Shown here piece by piece: positions 37,316-45,328 of a stretch of DNA of 64,000 bases. The DNA is taken from positions 1,426,001-1,490,000 of the forward strand of contig NZ_AP017929.1 of the NCBI RefSeq assembly GCF_002370355.1, read 5' to 3'. The notes beneath the pieces were generated by a model. The model was not told the origin of the DNA, did no database searches, and worked only from the letters and a program-made list of their open reading frames with translations. The number at the start of each line of letters is the position of its first letter. Position 1 is the stretch's first letter. The position numbers and the translations under genes were made by a program. This DNA comes from Latilactobacillus sakei subsp. sakei DSM 20017 = JCM 1157. Its GTDB lineage: Bacteria > Bacillota > Bacilli > Lactobacillales > Lactobacillaceae.

Positions 37316-37331
37316 TATGATGGGTTTTTTT
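37304..37331 (+). terminator. terminator overlapping the stop codon of the 117-aa gene
   Basis: ACCCATCA (37304-37311) / TGATGGGT (37318-37325) with loop ATAATA, then a seven-T run. The 5' arm is within the last codons. Confidence 0.9.
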
Positions 37332-37412
37332 GTGTCTTTTTTACAGATGATAATAATTCTAATATGACAATGAACATGTTATAATGTAATGGAATTCACA
37401 AGGAGGCCGATA

Positions 37413-39209
37413 ATGATGAAACATACGTTGAAATTAGTGCTCACAATTGTGGTTGGGATTACCGCATTAATATTAGCCTTTTTATGTCAACAACCACTGT
37501 GGGCCCAAGTATTAGTTAGTCTAGCTGGGGGGTTAGTCGCGTTATCGATGCTGATTGAGATGATTCGCACTTTAAAATCAGGTCGATATGGTGTTGATTT
37601 ACTAGCCATTACGGCGATCATTGCAACACTCGCTGTTGGTGAATATTGGGCTGCCTTGATGGTCCTCGTAATGTTAACAGGCGGCGATTCCCTGGAAGAT
37701 TACGCCGCGCATAAAGCAGGGCGGGAATTAAAATCATTATTGGACAACTCGCCCCAGGTCGCGCATTTAATGCGTGGTGACGGACTTGTCGATGTTGCTG
37801 TCGACGAACTCCAAGTCAATGATCAAGTTGTTGTGAAGCCAGGAGAACTGGTTCCGGTTGACGGTCATATCATTGAGGGGTCATCGCTGTTTGATGAATC
37901 GTCTCTAACCGGTGAATCACGCCCAGTTGAAAGAACAATCAATGAGCCAATTATGTCAGGGTCAGTAAATGGTGAGACATCAATCACGATGGTGGTCGAT
38001 CAATTAGCTATTAACAGTCAGTATCAAGCAATTGTTAAACTGGTTGAAAGCTCAGCAGCACAACCTGCCCATTTTGTTCGTTTAGCGGATCGCTATGCCG
38101 TACCATTTACATTAGTGGCGTATTTGATTGCAGGGGTGGCATGGTGGCTCTCAAAAGACCCTGTGCGCTTTGCCGAGGTCTTGGTGGTCGCGTCGCCATG
38201 CCCGTTGATTCTCGCGGCACCGATTGCGCTTATCTCAGGTATGAGTCGTGCCAGCCGGAATGGGATTATCGTCAAAACGGGGACGACAATTGAAAAATTG
38301 GCGTTGGCCAAATCAGCTGCTTTTGATAAAACAGGCACGATTACGAATGGCCAATTAACCGTGGATCAAGTTGTACCGATGATTGATATTGAACCATCGG
38401 AGTTATGTCGTTTAGCAGCCAGTGCTGAACAGGCTTCGGCCCATATTCTGGCTCGTTCCTTACTACAAGTCGTCCCAGCAGCGCAATTATTAGAAATTAT
38501 TAGTTTAAAAGAAATGACAGGTGCTGGTGTGACTGCCCAATTAGCATCTGGACAGACGGTTCAAGTCGGTAAATTTGAATTTGTGGCGCCTGACCAAGCT
38601 AAACAATCCCAGACACAGACAACTGTCTACATTGGCATTGACGGGCGTTATGCGGGCTATATCACATTTATCGACCATCTTCGCCAGGAAGCGCCTCAAA
38701 CGATGTCAACGCTCCATCAGCTCGGTTTACAGCGCTTAATGATGCTCACAGGGGATCAGGCGACAACCGCTAAAGAGATTGCGGCTCAAGTTGGCATTGA
38801 TGAAGTTCACGCTGGGTGTTTGCCTGCCGATAAGATTCGACTCATCAATAATGTCACGCCGGAGCAGCGGCCGATAATCATGGTTGGCGATGGTGTTAAC
38901 GACGCACCATCCTTAGCGAGTGCCGATGTCGGAATTGCGATGGGTGCTCACGGTGCCACAGCAGCGAGCGAATCCGCAGATGTCGTCATTTTAAAGGATG
39001 ATTTGAGTCGGGTTAGTGGCGCCATCACGATTGCACGGGATACAATGCGGGTGGCGCGCCAGTCCGTTTTGATTGGGATCTTCATCTGTATCGGATTGAT
39101 GTTGATTGCCAGTACCGGTGTCGTGCCAGCTTTAATTGGGGCCTTATTCCAAGAAGTTGTCGACACAGTTTCGATTTTATACGCATTACGTGCTAGAAAT
39201 GACCATTAA
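37413..39209 (+). CDS. P1B-type heavy-metal ATPase with SPC motif
   Basis: ATP-driven metal exporter in the membrane, 598 residues. Membrane segments lie at about 5-26, 28-48 and two more within 58-90. The actuator motif is LTGES, the ion-binding helix has Ser261-Pro262-Cys263-Pro264 (VASPCPLILAAPIAL), the phosphorylated residue is Asp305 in DKTGT, and the hinge is MVGDGVNDAPSLASADVGIAMG. SPC in place of CPC points to the P1B-4 group (Co, Zn, Fe or Cd), and there is no N-terminal metal-binding domain. The nucleotide-site SxHP motif reads SAHIL (His344-Ile345). Start ATG at 37413 follows AAGGAGG. No metal regulator is adjacent. Confidence 0.9.
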   Translation: MMKHTLKLVLTIVVGITALILAFLCQQPLWAQVLVSLAGGLVALSMLIEMIRTLKSGRYGVDLLAITAIIATLAVGEYWAALMVLVMLTGGDSLEDYAAHKAGRELKSLLDNSPQVAHLMRGDGLVDVAVDELQVNDQVVVKPGELVPVDGHIIEGSSLFDESSLTGESRPVERTINEPIMSGSVNGETSITMVVDQLAINSQYQAIVKLVESSAAQPAHFVRLADRYAVPFTLVAYLIAGVAWWLSKDPVRFAEVLVVASPCPLILAAPIALISGMSRASRNGIIVKTGTTIEKLALAKSAAFDKTGTITNGQLTVDQVVPMIDIEPSELCRLAASAEQASAHILARSLLQVVPAAQLLEIISLKEMTGAGVTAQLASGQTVQVGKFEFVAPDQAKQSQTQTTVYIGIDGRYAGYITFIDHLRQEAPQTMSTLHQLGLQRLMMLTGDQATTAKEIAAQVGIDEVHAGCLPADKIRLINNVTPEQRPIIMVGDGVNDAPSLASADVGIAMGAHGATAASESADVVILKDDLSRVSGAITIARDTMRVARQSVLIGIFICIGLMLIASTGVVPALIGALFQEVVDTVSILYALRARNDH

Positions 39210-39238
39210 AAAAAGAGGCCGCTGAGGGCCTCTTTTTT
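39208..39238. terminator. bidirectional terminator between the P1B ATPase and thiT
   Basis: AAAAAAGAGGCC / GGGCCTCTTTTTT around a short loop, symmetrical A/T runs; serves both convergent genes. This is also the point where the long run of + genes ends. Confidence 0.92.
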
Positions 39239-39248
39239 GTATTGTTAA

Positions 39249-39851
39249 CTATTCTTCAGATTGCACTTTTAAAAACATATCTTTTGGGAGGTATAGTTTC
39301 GGAATCATCGCTAATAAAATCCCAAAGACGATACCATTTAAGATGAAGCCGGCAACGAAACTACCGCCATTCACAGTTAATGAATAGAGCCAAGCATTCA
39401 TTCCTTTAGGCGCGTATGAGCCCCAGTAGATGGCCCCAGCTAAGAAGTGGCAGAAGTATTTGGCGAAAGTACCAATGAAAGCTGCGGACCAAAGGAGCGC
39501 AATCGTTTTTACTTTGGTATTTTGTTGGATACTTGCTTGAACTGGTTTTTGTAAAACGCCAGCTAGGCCAACGACCATGAAGGCAATCGTAAATTCAAGT
39601 AATCCTTGCCAAACATTGAGAACGCTCCCGTTGCCGAGGCCTCGTAAGACGAGGTCTAAAAGGCCCCAGATTAAACCCGAAACCATCCCAGCCGCGGCGC
39701 CGCGACGGAGACTATAGATAATAATGGGGATAATCCCAAAGGAAACCTCAATCGCTGATGGCCCTACAGTATGCGGAATATATTCCAGAGCCATCGCAAA
39801 TGCCGCGATAATGGCCCCTTCAATTTGAATCAATAACCGTTGATGTTGCAT
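39249..39851 (-). CDS. thiT: thiamine ECF transporter substrate-binding protein ThiT
   Basis: Membrane S-component that binds thiamine and docks with the shared EcfAA'T module encoded elsewhere. 200 residues, six hydrophobic segments. Family features include ALEYIPHTVGPSAIEVSFGIIPIIIYSLRRGAAAGMVSGLIWGLLDL and the thiamine pocket near the C-terminal FCHFLAGAIYWGSYAPKGMNAWLYSLTVNGGSF, rich in Trp and Tyr. AAAAGGGG precedes the ATG. Control by the TPP riboswitch directly upstream confirms the substrate independently of the protein sequence. Confidence 0.97.
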   Translation of the reverse strand: MQHQRLLIQIEGAIIAAFAMALEYIPHTVGPSAIEVSFGIIPIIIYSLRRGAAAGMVSGLIWGLLDLVLRGLGNGSVLNVWQGLLEFTIAFMVVGLAGVLQKPVQASIQQNTKVKTIALLWSAAFIGTFAKYFCHFLAGAIYWGSYAPKGMNAWLYSLTVNGGSFVAGFILNGIVFGILLAMIPKLYLPKDMFLKVQSEE

Positions 39852-39882
39852 AAAAATAACCCCTTTTCTTGGTTAACCAACA

Positions 39883-39909
39883 CAAAAAAGGAGTTAAAGT
39901 CTCAACTCC
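39883..39909 (-). terminator. regulatory terminator of the TPP riboswitch
   Basis: On the - strand, GGAGTT / AACTCC with an eight-base loop, then about six T. Its 5' arm shares two bases with the 3' strand of aptamer helix P1, so it is the expression platform of the riboswitch. Confidence 0.85.
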
Positions 39910-39997
39910 ATCACAATTCCTACGCTTGTCTTAACAAACAGGTTCGAAGGGTCTGATCATCTAATCACTCTCAGCCAATGGCTCCCCTTTGCGATGG
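39908..39997 (-). ncRNA. TPP (THI element) riboswitch controlling thiT
   Basis: Read on the - strand: P1 is closed by CCATCGCA with TGTGATGG (one G-T). The conserved blocks appear in order: GGGGAGCC, GCTGAGAG, AGACCCTTCGAACCTG and CGTAGGAA. All the invariant bases of the THI box are present. The distance to the terminator implies transcription attenuation: with TPP bound the transcript stops, without it thiT is made. Confidence 0.97.
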
Positions 39998-40025
39998 TTA
40001 ATATTTAAATTTTAAGAACGTTTTC

Positions 40026-40053
40026 AGTATACCGGATACAACAAAGATGTCAA
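40026..40053 (-). promoter_or_regulatory. promoter of the thiT riboswitch transcript
   Basis: On the - strand TTGACA (40053-40048), 16-base spacer, TATACT (40031-40026). It lies just after the xerS stop codon and about 30 bases before the aptamer. Confidence 0.8.
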
Positions 40054-40064
40054 GCAATCAAGCT

Positions 40065-41123
40065 TCATTCGAGCTTATCCATTGCCGAGCGCTGTTCGTC
40101 ATCAACCACGTGCGTATACAAATGGGTGGCCTGCGTGGTGGTTTGGCCCAATTGGGTCGCTACGATCGTTTCGCTGTGGGTCGCTGACATCAGATCGGTT
40201 GCGAGTGTATGACGGAATTTATGCGGCGTTAGTCGAACGCCAAAAGCTTCAGAGTACTTAGCTACCAGTTTTTCAATGGCATAGTTACTGATTCGCTTCG
40301 CTTGACCGCGATACTTTGTGACAAATAAGGCCCGTTCGTTAGCGGCTAAATAGCGTTGTTGCCGGATTTGAACGTAATCTTGCAGATAAGGTAAACCCCA
40401 AGGTGCGATCGGCACGGTATCTTGTTGACCGCCTTTGCGAATAACCGTAATTGTTAGTTGTTCAAGGTTTAAATCAGAAACGTTAGCTTGGGCGAGTTCG
40501 GAAAGACGAATGCCGGTAGTGAGTGCCAATACGCAAATCGCAATATCCCGTTCACAATTCTGCGTATAAGAAGCGAGTTGGCGATTAGATAGCGCACTGG
40601 GATAGTCGACTTGCATAAAGGCAATGAAGTCGTGTTTTTTATCACCGGTGAGCAACTTTTGACCGATATGGCGGGAACGAGTGGCCATTGTCTCGGATGA
40701 TTTGAGCAGTTTGACTTTTTTCATGACGTTGCGGTAGAAATAAGGCTCACCATCGGCTTGTTCGGCTTCAATCGTCAGGAAGTACCAGAGCGCATTCAAA
40801 GCGTTGATAGAGCGATTAACAGCCTGAAAGGAGAGCTTGTGATTATTTGCTTTTCGTTTATTCATTAAAAAGATCTTATAGAGTTCGATATCTTCTAATT
40901 TCATCTTATCAAGCGCAACAAGAGGGATATCCTTAGTCGTTTGAACAGTAACGATTTGTTCGTCAATTAACCAGGAGAAGAAGCGGACGTATTCTTGGAG
41001 ATATTGATAGAGCGTTGCAGAGGAGTATGCATTGGCTTGCCGATTAATATAAAATTTACGGACGTAATCGGGAAGATCCGCCAAGCGTTGTTCACATAGT
41101 TCGAGATAACGTTGTTGGTCCAT
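40065..41123 (-). CDS. xerS: tyrosine recombinase of the XerS type
   Basis: Single-recombinase chromosome dimer resolution enzyme of the streptococcal kind, by similarity to XerS throughout: YSSATLYQYLQEYVRFFSWLIDE near the N-terminus, PYFYRNVMKKVKLLKS mid-protein, and TPHKFRHTLATDLM near the end. The catalytic Arg (TTGIRLSE), Lys (RKGGQQD), HKFRH and the nucleophile Tyr336 (HLYTHV) are present, but the usual LGH is LGQ (Gln327). 352 residues; the ATG at 41123 follows AAGGTGG, and the upstream in-frame GTG overlaps that site. A dif-like palindrome lies about 60 bases upstream and a Bacillus-type dif 0.6 kb upstream. No phage genes are near, so it is not a prophage integrase. Confidence 0.9.
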   Translation of the reverse strand: MDQQRYLELCEQRLADLPDYVRKFYINRQANAYSSATLYQYLQEYVRFFSWLIDEQIVTVQTTKDIPLVALDKMKLEDIELYKIFLMNKRKANNHKLSFQAVNRSINALNALWYFLTIEAEQADGEPYFYRNVMKKVKLLKSSETMATRSRHIGQKLLTGDKKHDFIAFMQVDYPSALSNRQLASYTQNCERDIAICVLALTTGIRLSELAQANVSDLNLEQLTITVIRKGGQQDTVPIAPWGLPYLQDYVQIRQQRYLAANERALFVTKYRGQAKRISNYAIEKLVAKYSEAFGVRLTPHKFRHTLATDLMSATHSETIVATQLGQTTTQATHLYTHVVDDEQRSAMDKLE

Positions 41124-41183
41124 GATTGAAACCACCTTAATAGAGAATTATAGTTATTTTAACAAAAAAGCGGCGAGAATACT

Positions 41184-41221
41184 ACAAGTGTTGTTAAAAC
41201 CATAATTTTAACAACACTTGT
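41184..41221. repeat. perfect 16-6-16 inverted repeat upstream of xerS, candidate XerS site
   Basis: ACAAGTGTTGTTAAAA (41184-41199), CCATAA, then the exact complement (41206-41221). No T run follows on either strand, so it is not a terminator. Its core AAAACCATAATTTT differs at one position from AAAACTATAATTTT of the streptococcal difSL site, which also lies just upstream of xerS. It may instead, or also, be an operator of xerS: a TATAAT -10 for xerS is at 41152-41147. Confidence 0.6.
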
Positions 41222-41887
<666 letters not shown>

Positions 41888-41934
41888 TAAAAAAAGCCCA
41901 GATACTGGTTAAATACCAATATCTGGGCTTTTTA
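41888..41934 (-). terminator. terminator of the tetR-oxidoreductase operon
   Basis: Long stem AAAAAGCCCAGATA / TATCTGGGCTTTTT, extended inward by TGGT / ACCA; T run on the - strand. Confidence 0.93.
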
Positions 41935-41942
41935 GATTTACT

Positions 41943-42950
41943 TTAGTCAGTTAGTCGAATTACAACTTTACCGGCTAATTTACCATTAGCAACTAATTCC
42001 AGTGCATCTTGAACGTGATCAAGATCAAAATCGTGTGGATCGATAGCTGGTGTAATGTGATGTTTTTCAACTAATTCAGTGACTTTTTTAAGTTGTTGGC
42101 CATCCGAACGCACAAAGATGAAGCGGTAGTTAACTTGAGCTTTACTAGCGAGTTTATCCCACTTCTTACCGACTAAACCAAATAAAAGTCGTTTCCAGGC
42201 AGGTAATTGGTGCGTGATAGCAAAATGCTTATTAGGACCTGCCACCAAACTTAATAAACGGCCACCGGGTTTCATAATTGAAAGTTCACGTTCGATATCT
42301 TGAGCCCCACGAGTATCGATAACGTAATCGACATCGTTTAATACCTGCCAATAATCGGTTGTCCGGTAATCAAGGTATTGGTCAGCACCTAATTCTAGAA
42401 TATGCTCACGTGCTGCAGCGTTCCCTGAGACAATGACTGTTAAGCCTAAAGATTTAGCGACTGGCACGGCTAATTGACCAAAACTGCCAGAACCACCAGG
42501 AATGAAAATCGTCTTCCCTGCTTCAACAGCTAATTCTTCCGTGAGGCCTTGATAAGCGGTTAAACCGGTCAAGGGGACAGCAACGGCCTCTTTAGCTGAT
42601 AAATTGGTAGGTGTATACCAGATAGCATTGGCATCGACCGCAACGTATTCTGCAAAACCACCAATCTTAGCAAGTGGTAGACGTGTGTAAACTAGGTCAC
42701 CCGGTTTAAAAGGCGTTACGTTAGAACCGATAGCGGTAATTTCACCAACGACTTCATTGCCAAGGGTTAATGGCATCGAATAGTCTTGAATCAACTTAAC
42801 ACTGCCGTGAATATTCATTAAATCTAACGGATTGACTGCGGCATAGCTAACTTTGATGAGTACTTCGTTAGCTTGGGGCTTAGGGGTGGCAATTTCTTTC
42901 ACGGTCACATTGAGATCTTTACTATATTTTGTAATTTGAGCTGCTTTCAT
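41943..42950 (-). CDS. zinc-independent medium-chain dehydrogenase, quinone oxidoreductase-like
   Basis: 335 residues. The GroES-like N-terminal domain contains VSYAAVNPLDLMNIHG and GNEVVGEITAIGSNVTPFKPGDLVY, and the NADPH domain has IFIPGGSGSFGQLAVPVAKSLG at about 150-170. The zinc-ligand cysteines and histidines of alcohol dehydrogenases are absent, so it is in the quinone oxidoreductase/enone reductase branch. The substrate is unknown. It starts one base after the tetR stop and is co-transcribed with it, pointing to induction by a small molecule sensed by the TetR protein. Confidence 0.9.
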   Translation of the reverse strand: MKAAQITKYSKDLNVTVKEIATPKPQANEVLIKVSYAAVNPLDLMNIHGSVKLIQDYSMPLTLGNEVVGEITAIGSNVTPFKPGDLVYTRLPLAKIGGFAEYVAVDANAIWYTPTNLSAKEAVAVPLTGLTAYQGLTEELAVEAGKTIFIPGGSGSFGQLAVPVAKSLGLTVIVSGNAAAREHILELGADQYLDYRTTDYWQVLNDVDYVIDTRGAQDIERELSIMKPGGRLLSLVAGPNKHFAITHQLPAWKRLLFGLVGKKWDKLASKAQVNYRFIFVRSDGQQLKKVTELVEKHHITPAIDPHDFDLDHVQDALELVANGKLAGKVVIRLTD

Positions 42951-42951
42951 T

Positions 42952-43533
42952 TTAAAGTGCCTCTTTCCATGGGAGTATTTGAAGTGTTTGGTGTGCTGTT
43001 ACGATTAGCGCCTCTGAATCTGGATTTACTTTAGCCATGACACGAATGCCAACCAATGCATTTTGAAGTGTTGCGGCTAATAGCTCGCTCTTAATAGGAG
43101 GCTGCAACTCAGCTTGCCCTTCAATCAGTAATCGCTGCAGCATTGCTTGTTCCTGCTGTAAATAGCGTTTAATAAGTTGTTGGATATCTTCTTCTAACGT
43201 TGATAACGCGGTTGCCGTATTAACGACTAAACAGCCGTCTGGTTGTTGTGCCGGGTGGTTAATGAACGCCTCAAAAATGGCTGTCAAACGACTACTAAGG
43301 TCGCTATAATCATTGATGATTTGATTAAATGTCGCGGTGATTTGATCGTGATAATGCGCTAAGACTGCGATAAATAGCTGGTGCTTATCACCAAACGTAT
43401 CATAAATACTACGACGATGGATGCCCATTTCGTCGACTAGGTTTTGCATCGACGTTTGTTCATATCCCTGGCGCCAAAAAACGAGCATTGCTTTGTCTAA
43501 GACGGCTGTTGTTTCAAATTCTTTCGTGCGCAT
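42952..43533 (-). CDS. TetR family transcriptional regulator
   Basis: 193 residues, N-terminal helix-turn-helix TSMQNLVDEMGIHRRSIYDTFGDKHQLFIAVLAHY at about 27-60, followed by a helical ligand domain. The C-terminal part resembles TetR_C_16-like AcrR members. ATG at 43533 has AGAGGAG at good spacing; the longer reading frame to 43563 would run through the operator. It heads the operon with the oxidoreductase and probably autoregulates through the palindrome at 43552-43567. Confidence 0.92.
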   Translation of the reverse strand: MRTKEFETTAVLDKAMLVFWRQGYEQTSMQNLVDEMGIHRRSIYDTFGDKHQLFIAVLAHYHDQITATFNQIINDYSDLSSRLTAIFEAFINHPAQQPDGCLVVNTATALSTLEEDIQQLIKRYLQQEQAMLQRLLIEGQAELQPPIKSELLAATLQNALVGIRVMAKVNPDSEALIVTAHQTLQILPWKEAL

Positions 43534-43551
43534 CTGATAATCTCCTCTTAT

Positions 43552-43595
43552 TAGAACGTTCATTCTATTATAGATGATGACTCTGAATAACGCAA
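43552..43595 (-). promoter_or_regulatory. promoter and TetR operator
   Basis: On the - strand TTGCGT (43595-43590), 17-base spacer, TATAAT (43572-43567). The palindrome TAGAA-TGAACG-TTCTA (43567-43552) begins at the end of the -10 and covers the transcription start, ideal for repression by the adjacent TetR. Confidence 0.75.
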
Positions 43596-43624
43596 CTAGA
43601 TTTTACGCAATTTTAAACGCAAAA

Positions 43625-43651
43625 AAAGAACGTCTCATGAAGACGTTCTTT
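43625..43651. terminator. terminator after the degV paralogue 2
   Basis: 11-bp stem AAAGAACGTCT / AGACGTTCTTT with a five-base loop, and a seven-base T run on the - strand. Confidence 0.92.
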
Positions 43652-43658
43652 GGTGATA

Positions 43659-44501
43659 CTATTTCGTAAGGTAAAAAACCCCGAAGGCCCCCAGACCAAC
43701 GTGACTCATAATAACGGGACTCGTTAAAGCGACTGTATAAGGGACGTGGGGTTGGGTTTGTTCTAGCGTTGCTTGGATTTTGGCGGATAGTTCGTCAGTG
43801 ATGCCGACGTGTGAAATGCCAATTTCAGCAACATCTTGAGTGGCCAAGTGTTCGCGAATATTATTGATTTCTTTGGTGAAGGTCTTTAGCCCCCGTCCCT
43901 TAGCAATCACTTCTAATTCCGTATCTGTTAAGCGGACAATCACCTTGAGTTTAATCAGTTTTGTTAAGAGCCCCGCCATCCGGCTAATACGTCCGCCGCG
44001 TTGGAGTGCATCTAGTGAGTCTAAAAAGACGTAGGTTTCTGTCTTGCTACGAACCTCATTAAGATGGGCAATGATTTCAGTGAGTGTCTTCCCCGCTTCA
44101 ACATCTTGAGCGGCTGCGACAACTTGATAAGCCAGGCCACGGTCAATTTCTTTACTATCAATGACGTGGACGTCACTTGTTGATTGTTGGGCCGCTGTAT
44201 GCGCCCCTTCGATAGTCCCGCTGAGTAACCCTGTGCAGTGGATTGATAAGATTGTACTGCCATCAGCCCCCAATTGGTCGTATAGTTCAACGAAACTGCC
44301 GACTGTTGGTTGGCTCGTTGTTGGAAACTCAGTCGTTGCACTTTGCAAGCGGCTTAAAAATTCGGCACGGGTAATTGTTTGACCGTCAACGAAGGATTCA
44401 GCACCTTGTTGAATCGTTAAAGGCACAATATGGATATCATACCGTTCTTGTTCTGCTGTAGTTAATTGAATTGATGAATCGGTTACTATTTTAATTGTCA
44501 T
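43659..44501 (-). CDS. DegV family fatty-acid-binding protein (paralogue 2)
   Basis: 280 residues, FakB type. MTIKIVTDSSIQL at the N-terminus is nearly identical to the paralogue at 5936; FPTTSQPTVGSFVELYDQL, the RGGRISRMAG segment and the SHVGLGAFGVFYL end are conserved. The ATG at 44501 follows AAAGGAG at 10 bases; upstream in-frame codons to 44525 overlap that site. It is downstream of, and probably co-transcribed with, the haemolysin-III gene (28-base gap), linking two membrane-lipid related products. Different DegV copies usually prefer different acyl chains; this is family knowledge. Confidence 0.92.
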   Translation of the reverse strand: MTIKIVTDSSIQLTTAEQERYDIHIVPLTIQQGAESFVDGQTITRAEFLSRLQSATTEFPTTSQPTVGSFVELYDQLGADGSTILSIHCTGLLSGTIEGAHTAAQQSTSDVHVIDSKEIDRGLAYQVVAAAQDVEAGKTLTEIIAHLNEVRSKTETYVFLDSLDALQRGGRISRMAGLLTKLIKLKVIVRLTDTELEVIAKGRGLKTFTKEINNIREHLATQDVAEIGISHVGITDELSAKIQATLEQTQPHVPYTVALTSPVIMSHVGLGAFGVFYLTK

Positions 44502-44529
44502 GTGAGTGATACTCCTTTGAGTCAATAAT

Positions 44530-45168
44530 TTAGATGTTCAGATAAATTGAAAAGAACATTAATGTCGTTCCAAGCATTACGAAAAAGTGCCAAATCAAAT
44601 GTAATCCAGGAATTTTAGGAAAACTGTAGATTAAGGCGCCAACTGTGAAGACGACGCCACCACTGACGAGCAACCAAAAACCTGAGGGTGATAAGTTAGT
44701 GTATAACGTCTTGCCTGCCAATAAGCATAACCAGCCCATAATAACGTAAATGCTGGTTTCTAGACGTTGGTAGCGACCGTGGCTAAAAATATGTGTTAAA
44801 ATGCCCGCAATTGCAAGTGTCCAAATCGCAATCAATAGACTAATGCCCGCCGTATGCCCGATAAAAATCAAACAGTATGGTGTATAGGTGCCAGCGATTA
44901 ACAAGAAAATATTACTATGATCGAATATTTGAAAAACTCGTTTGGCCTTCGTAAAGGCTAAACAGTGGAATAACGTTGATGCGAGATACAGCGCTAGTAA
45001 TGTGGCACCGTAAACGATTAAACTAGCAATCGCAACTGGGGATAGCGATTTTTGAACACTCTTAACAATCAGGAGGATTACCAATGCTAGGCTACCGAAG
45101 AAGCCCACACCGTGTGTAATGGCATTCCAAACTTCGTAGATAATTTGTTGTCGTTTATTAGTCATCAT
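44530..45168 (-). CDS. haemolysin III family membrane protein (YplQ/TrhA type)
   Basis: 212 residues with seven hydrophobic segments, of the PAQR/hemolysin III family. The N-terminal EVWNAITHGVGFFGSLALVILL, the mid-protein STLFHCLAF and C-terminal GLHLIWHFFVMLG carry the conserved histidines and Asp/Ser that form a putative metal site. In other bacteria such proteins affect membrane fluidity; being haemolytic is doubtful. The start is ATG at 45168 with AGAGG upstream; TTG 45174 and ATG 45165 are alternatives. It is divergent from the DUF1836 gene. Confidence 0.9.
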   Translation of the reverse strand: MMTNKRQQIIYEVWNAITHGVGFFGSLALVILLIVKSVQKSLSPVAIASLIVYGATLLALYLASTLFHCLAFTKAKRVFQIFDHSNIFLLIAGTYTPYCLIFIGHTAGISLLIAIWTLAIAGILTHIFSHGRYQRLETSIYVIMGWLCLLAGKTLYTNLSPSGFWLLVSGGVVFTVGALIYSFPKIPGLHLIWHFFVMLGTTLMFFSIYLNI

Positions 45169-45206
45169 ATGCAAATGATCGCCTCTTTTTTCTCTATTTG
45201 TCGAGT

Positions 45207-45291
45207 ATTATAGATTGATATAGAATATAAGTCAACTAAAAATAGAATTACATTCTACGTACGTGACAAATGATTAACGCTATGGCATAAT
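45207..45291. promoter_or_regulatory. divergent promoters with a shared palindrome
   Basis: On the - strand TTGACT (45235-45230), 17 bases, TATAAT (45212-45207) drives the haemolysin-III/degV unit. On the + strand GTGACA (45263-45268), 17 bases, CATAAT (45286-45291) drives the DUF1836 gene. Between them TAGAAT-TAC-ATTCTA (45243-45257) is a perfect 6-3-6 palindrome, followed by ACGTACGT. It is placed to control both directions. Confidence 0.7.
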
Positions 45292-45328
45292 AAAAGAACA
45301 AACAAGTCGGTCGTTAAGGAGTATCGAA

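Noticed and set aside
40065-41123. Recombinase as a prophage or integrative-element integrase
   Set aside because: Whole-length resemblance is to XerS, and no phage, excisionase, tRNA or att-like repeats are present near it.
41184-41221. Palindrome upstream of xerS as a transcription terminator
   Set aside because: Perfect arms but no T run on either strand, and no gene ends nearby that needs it.
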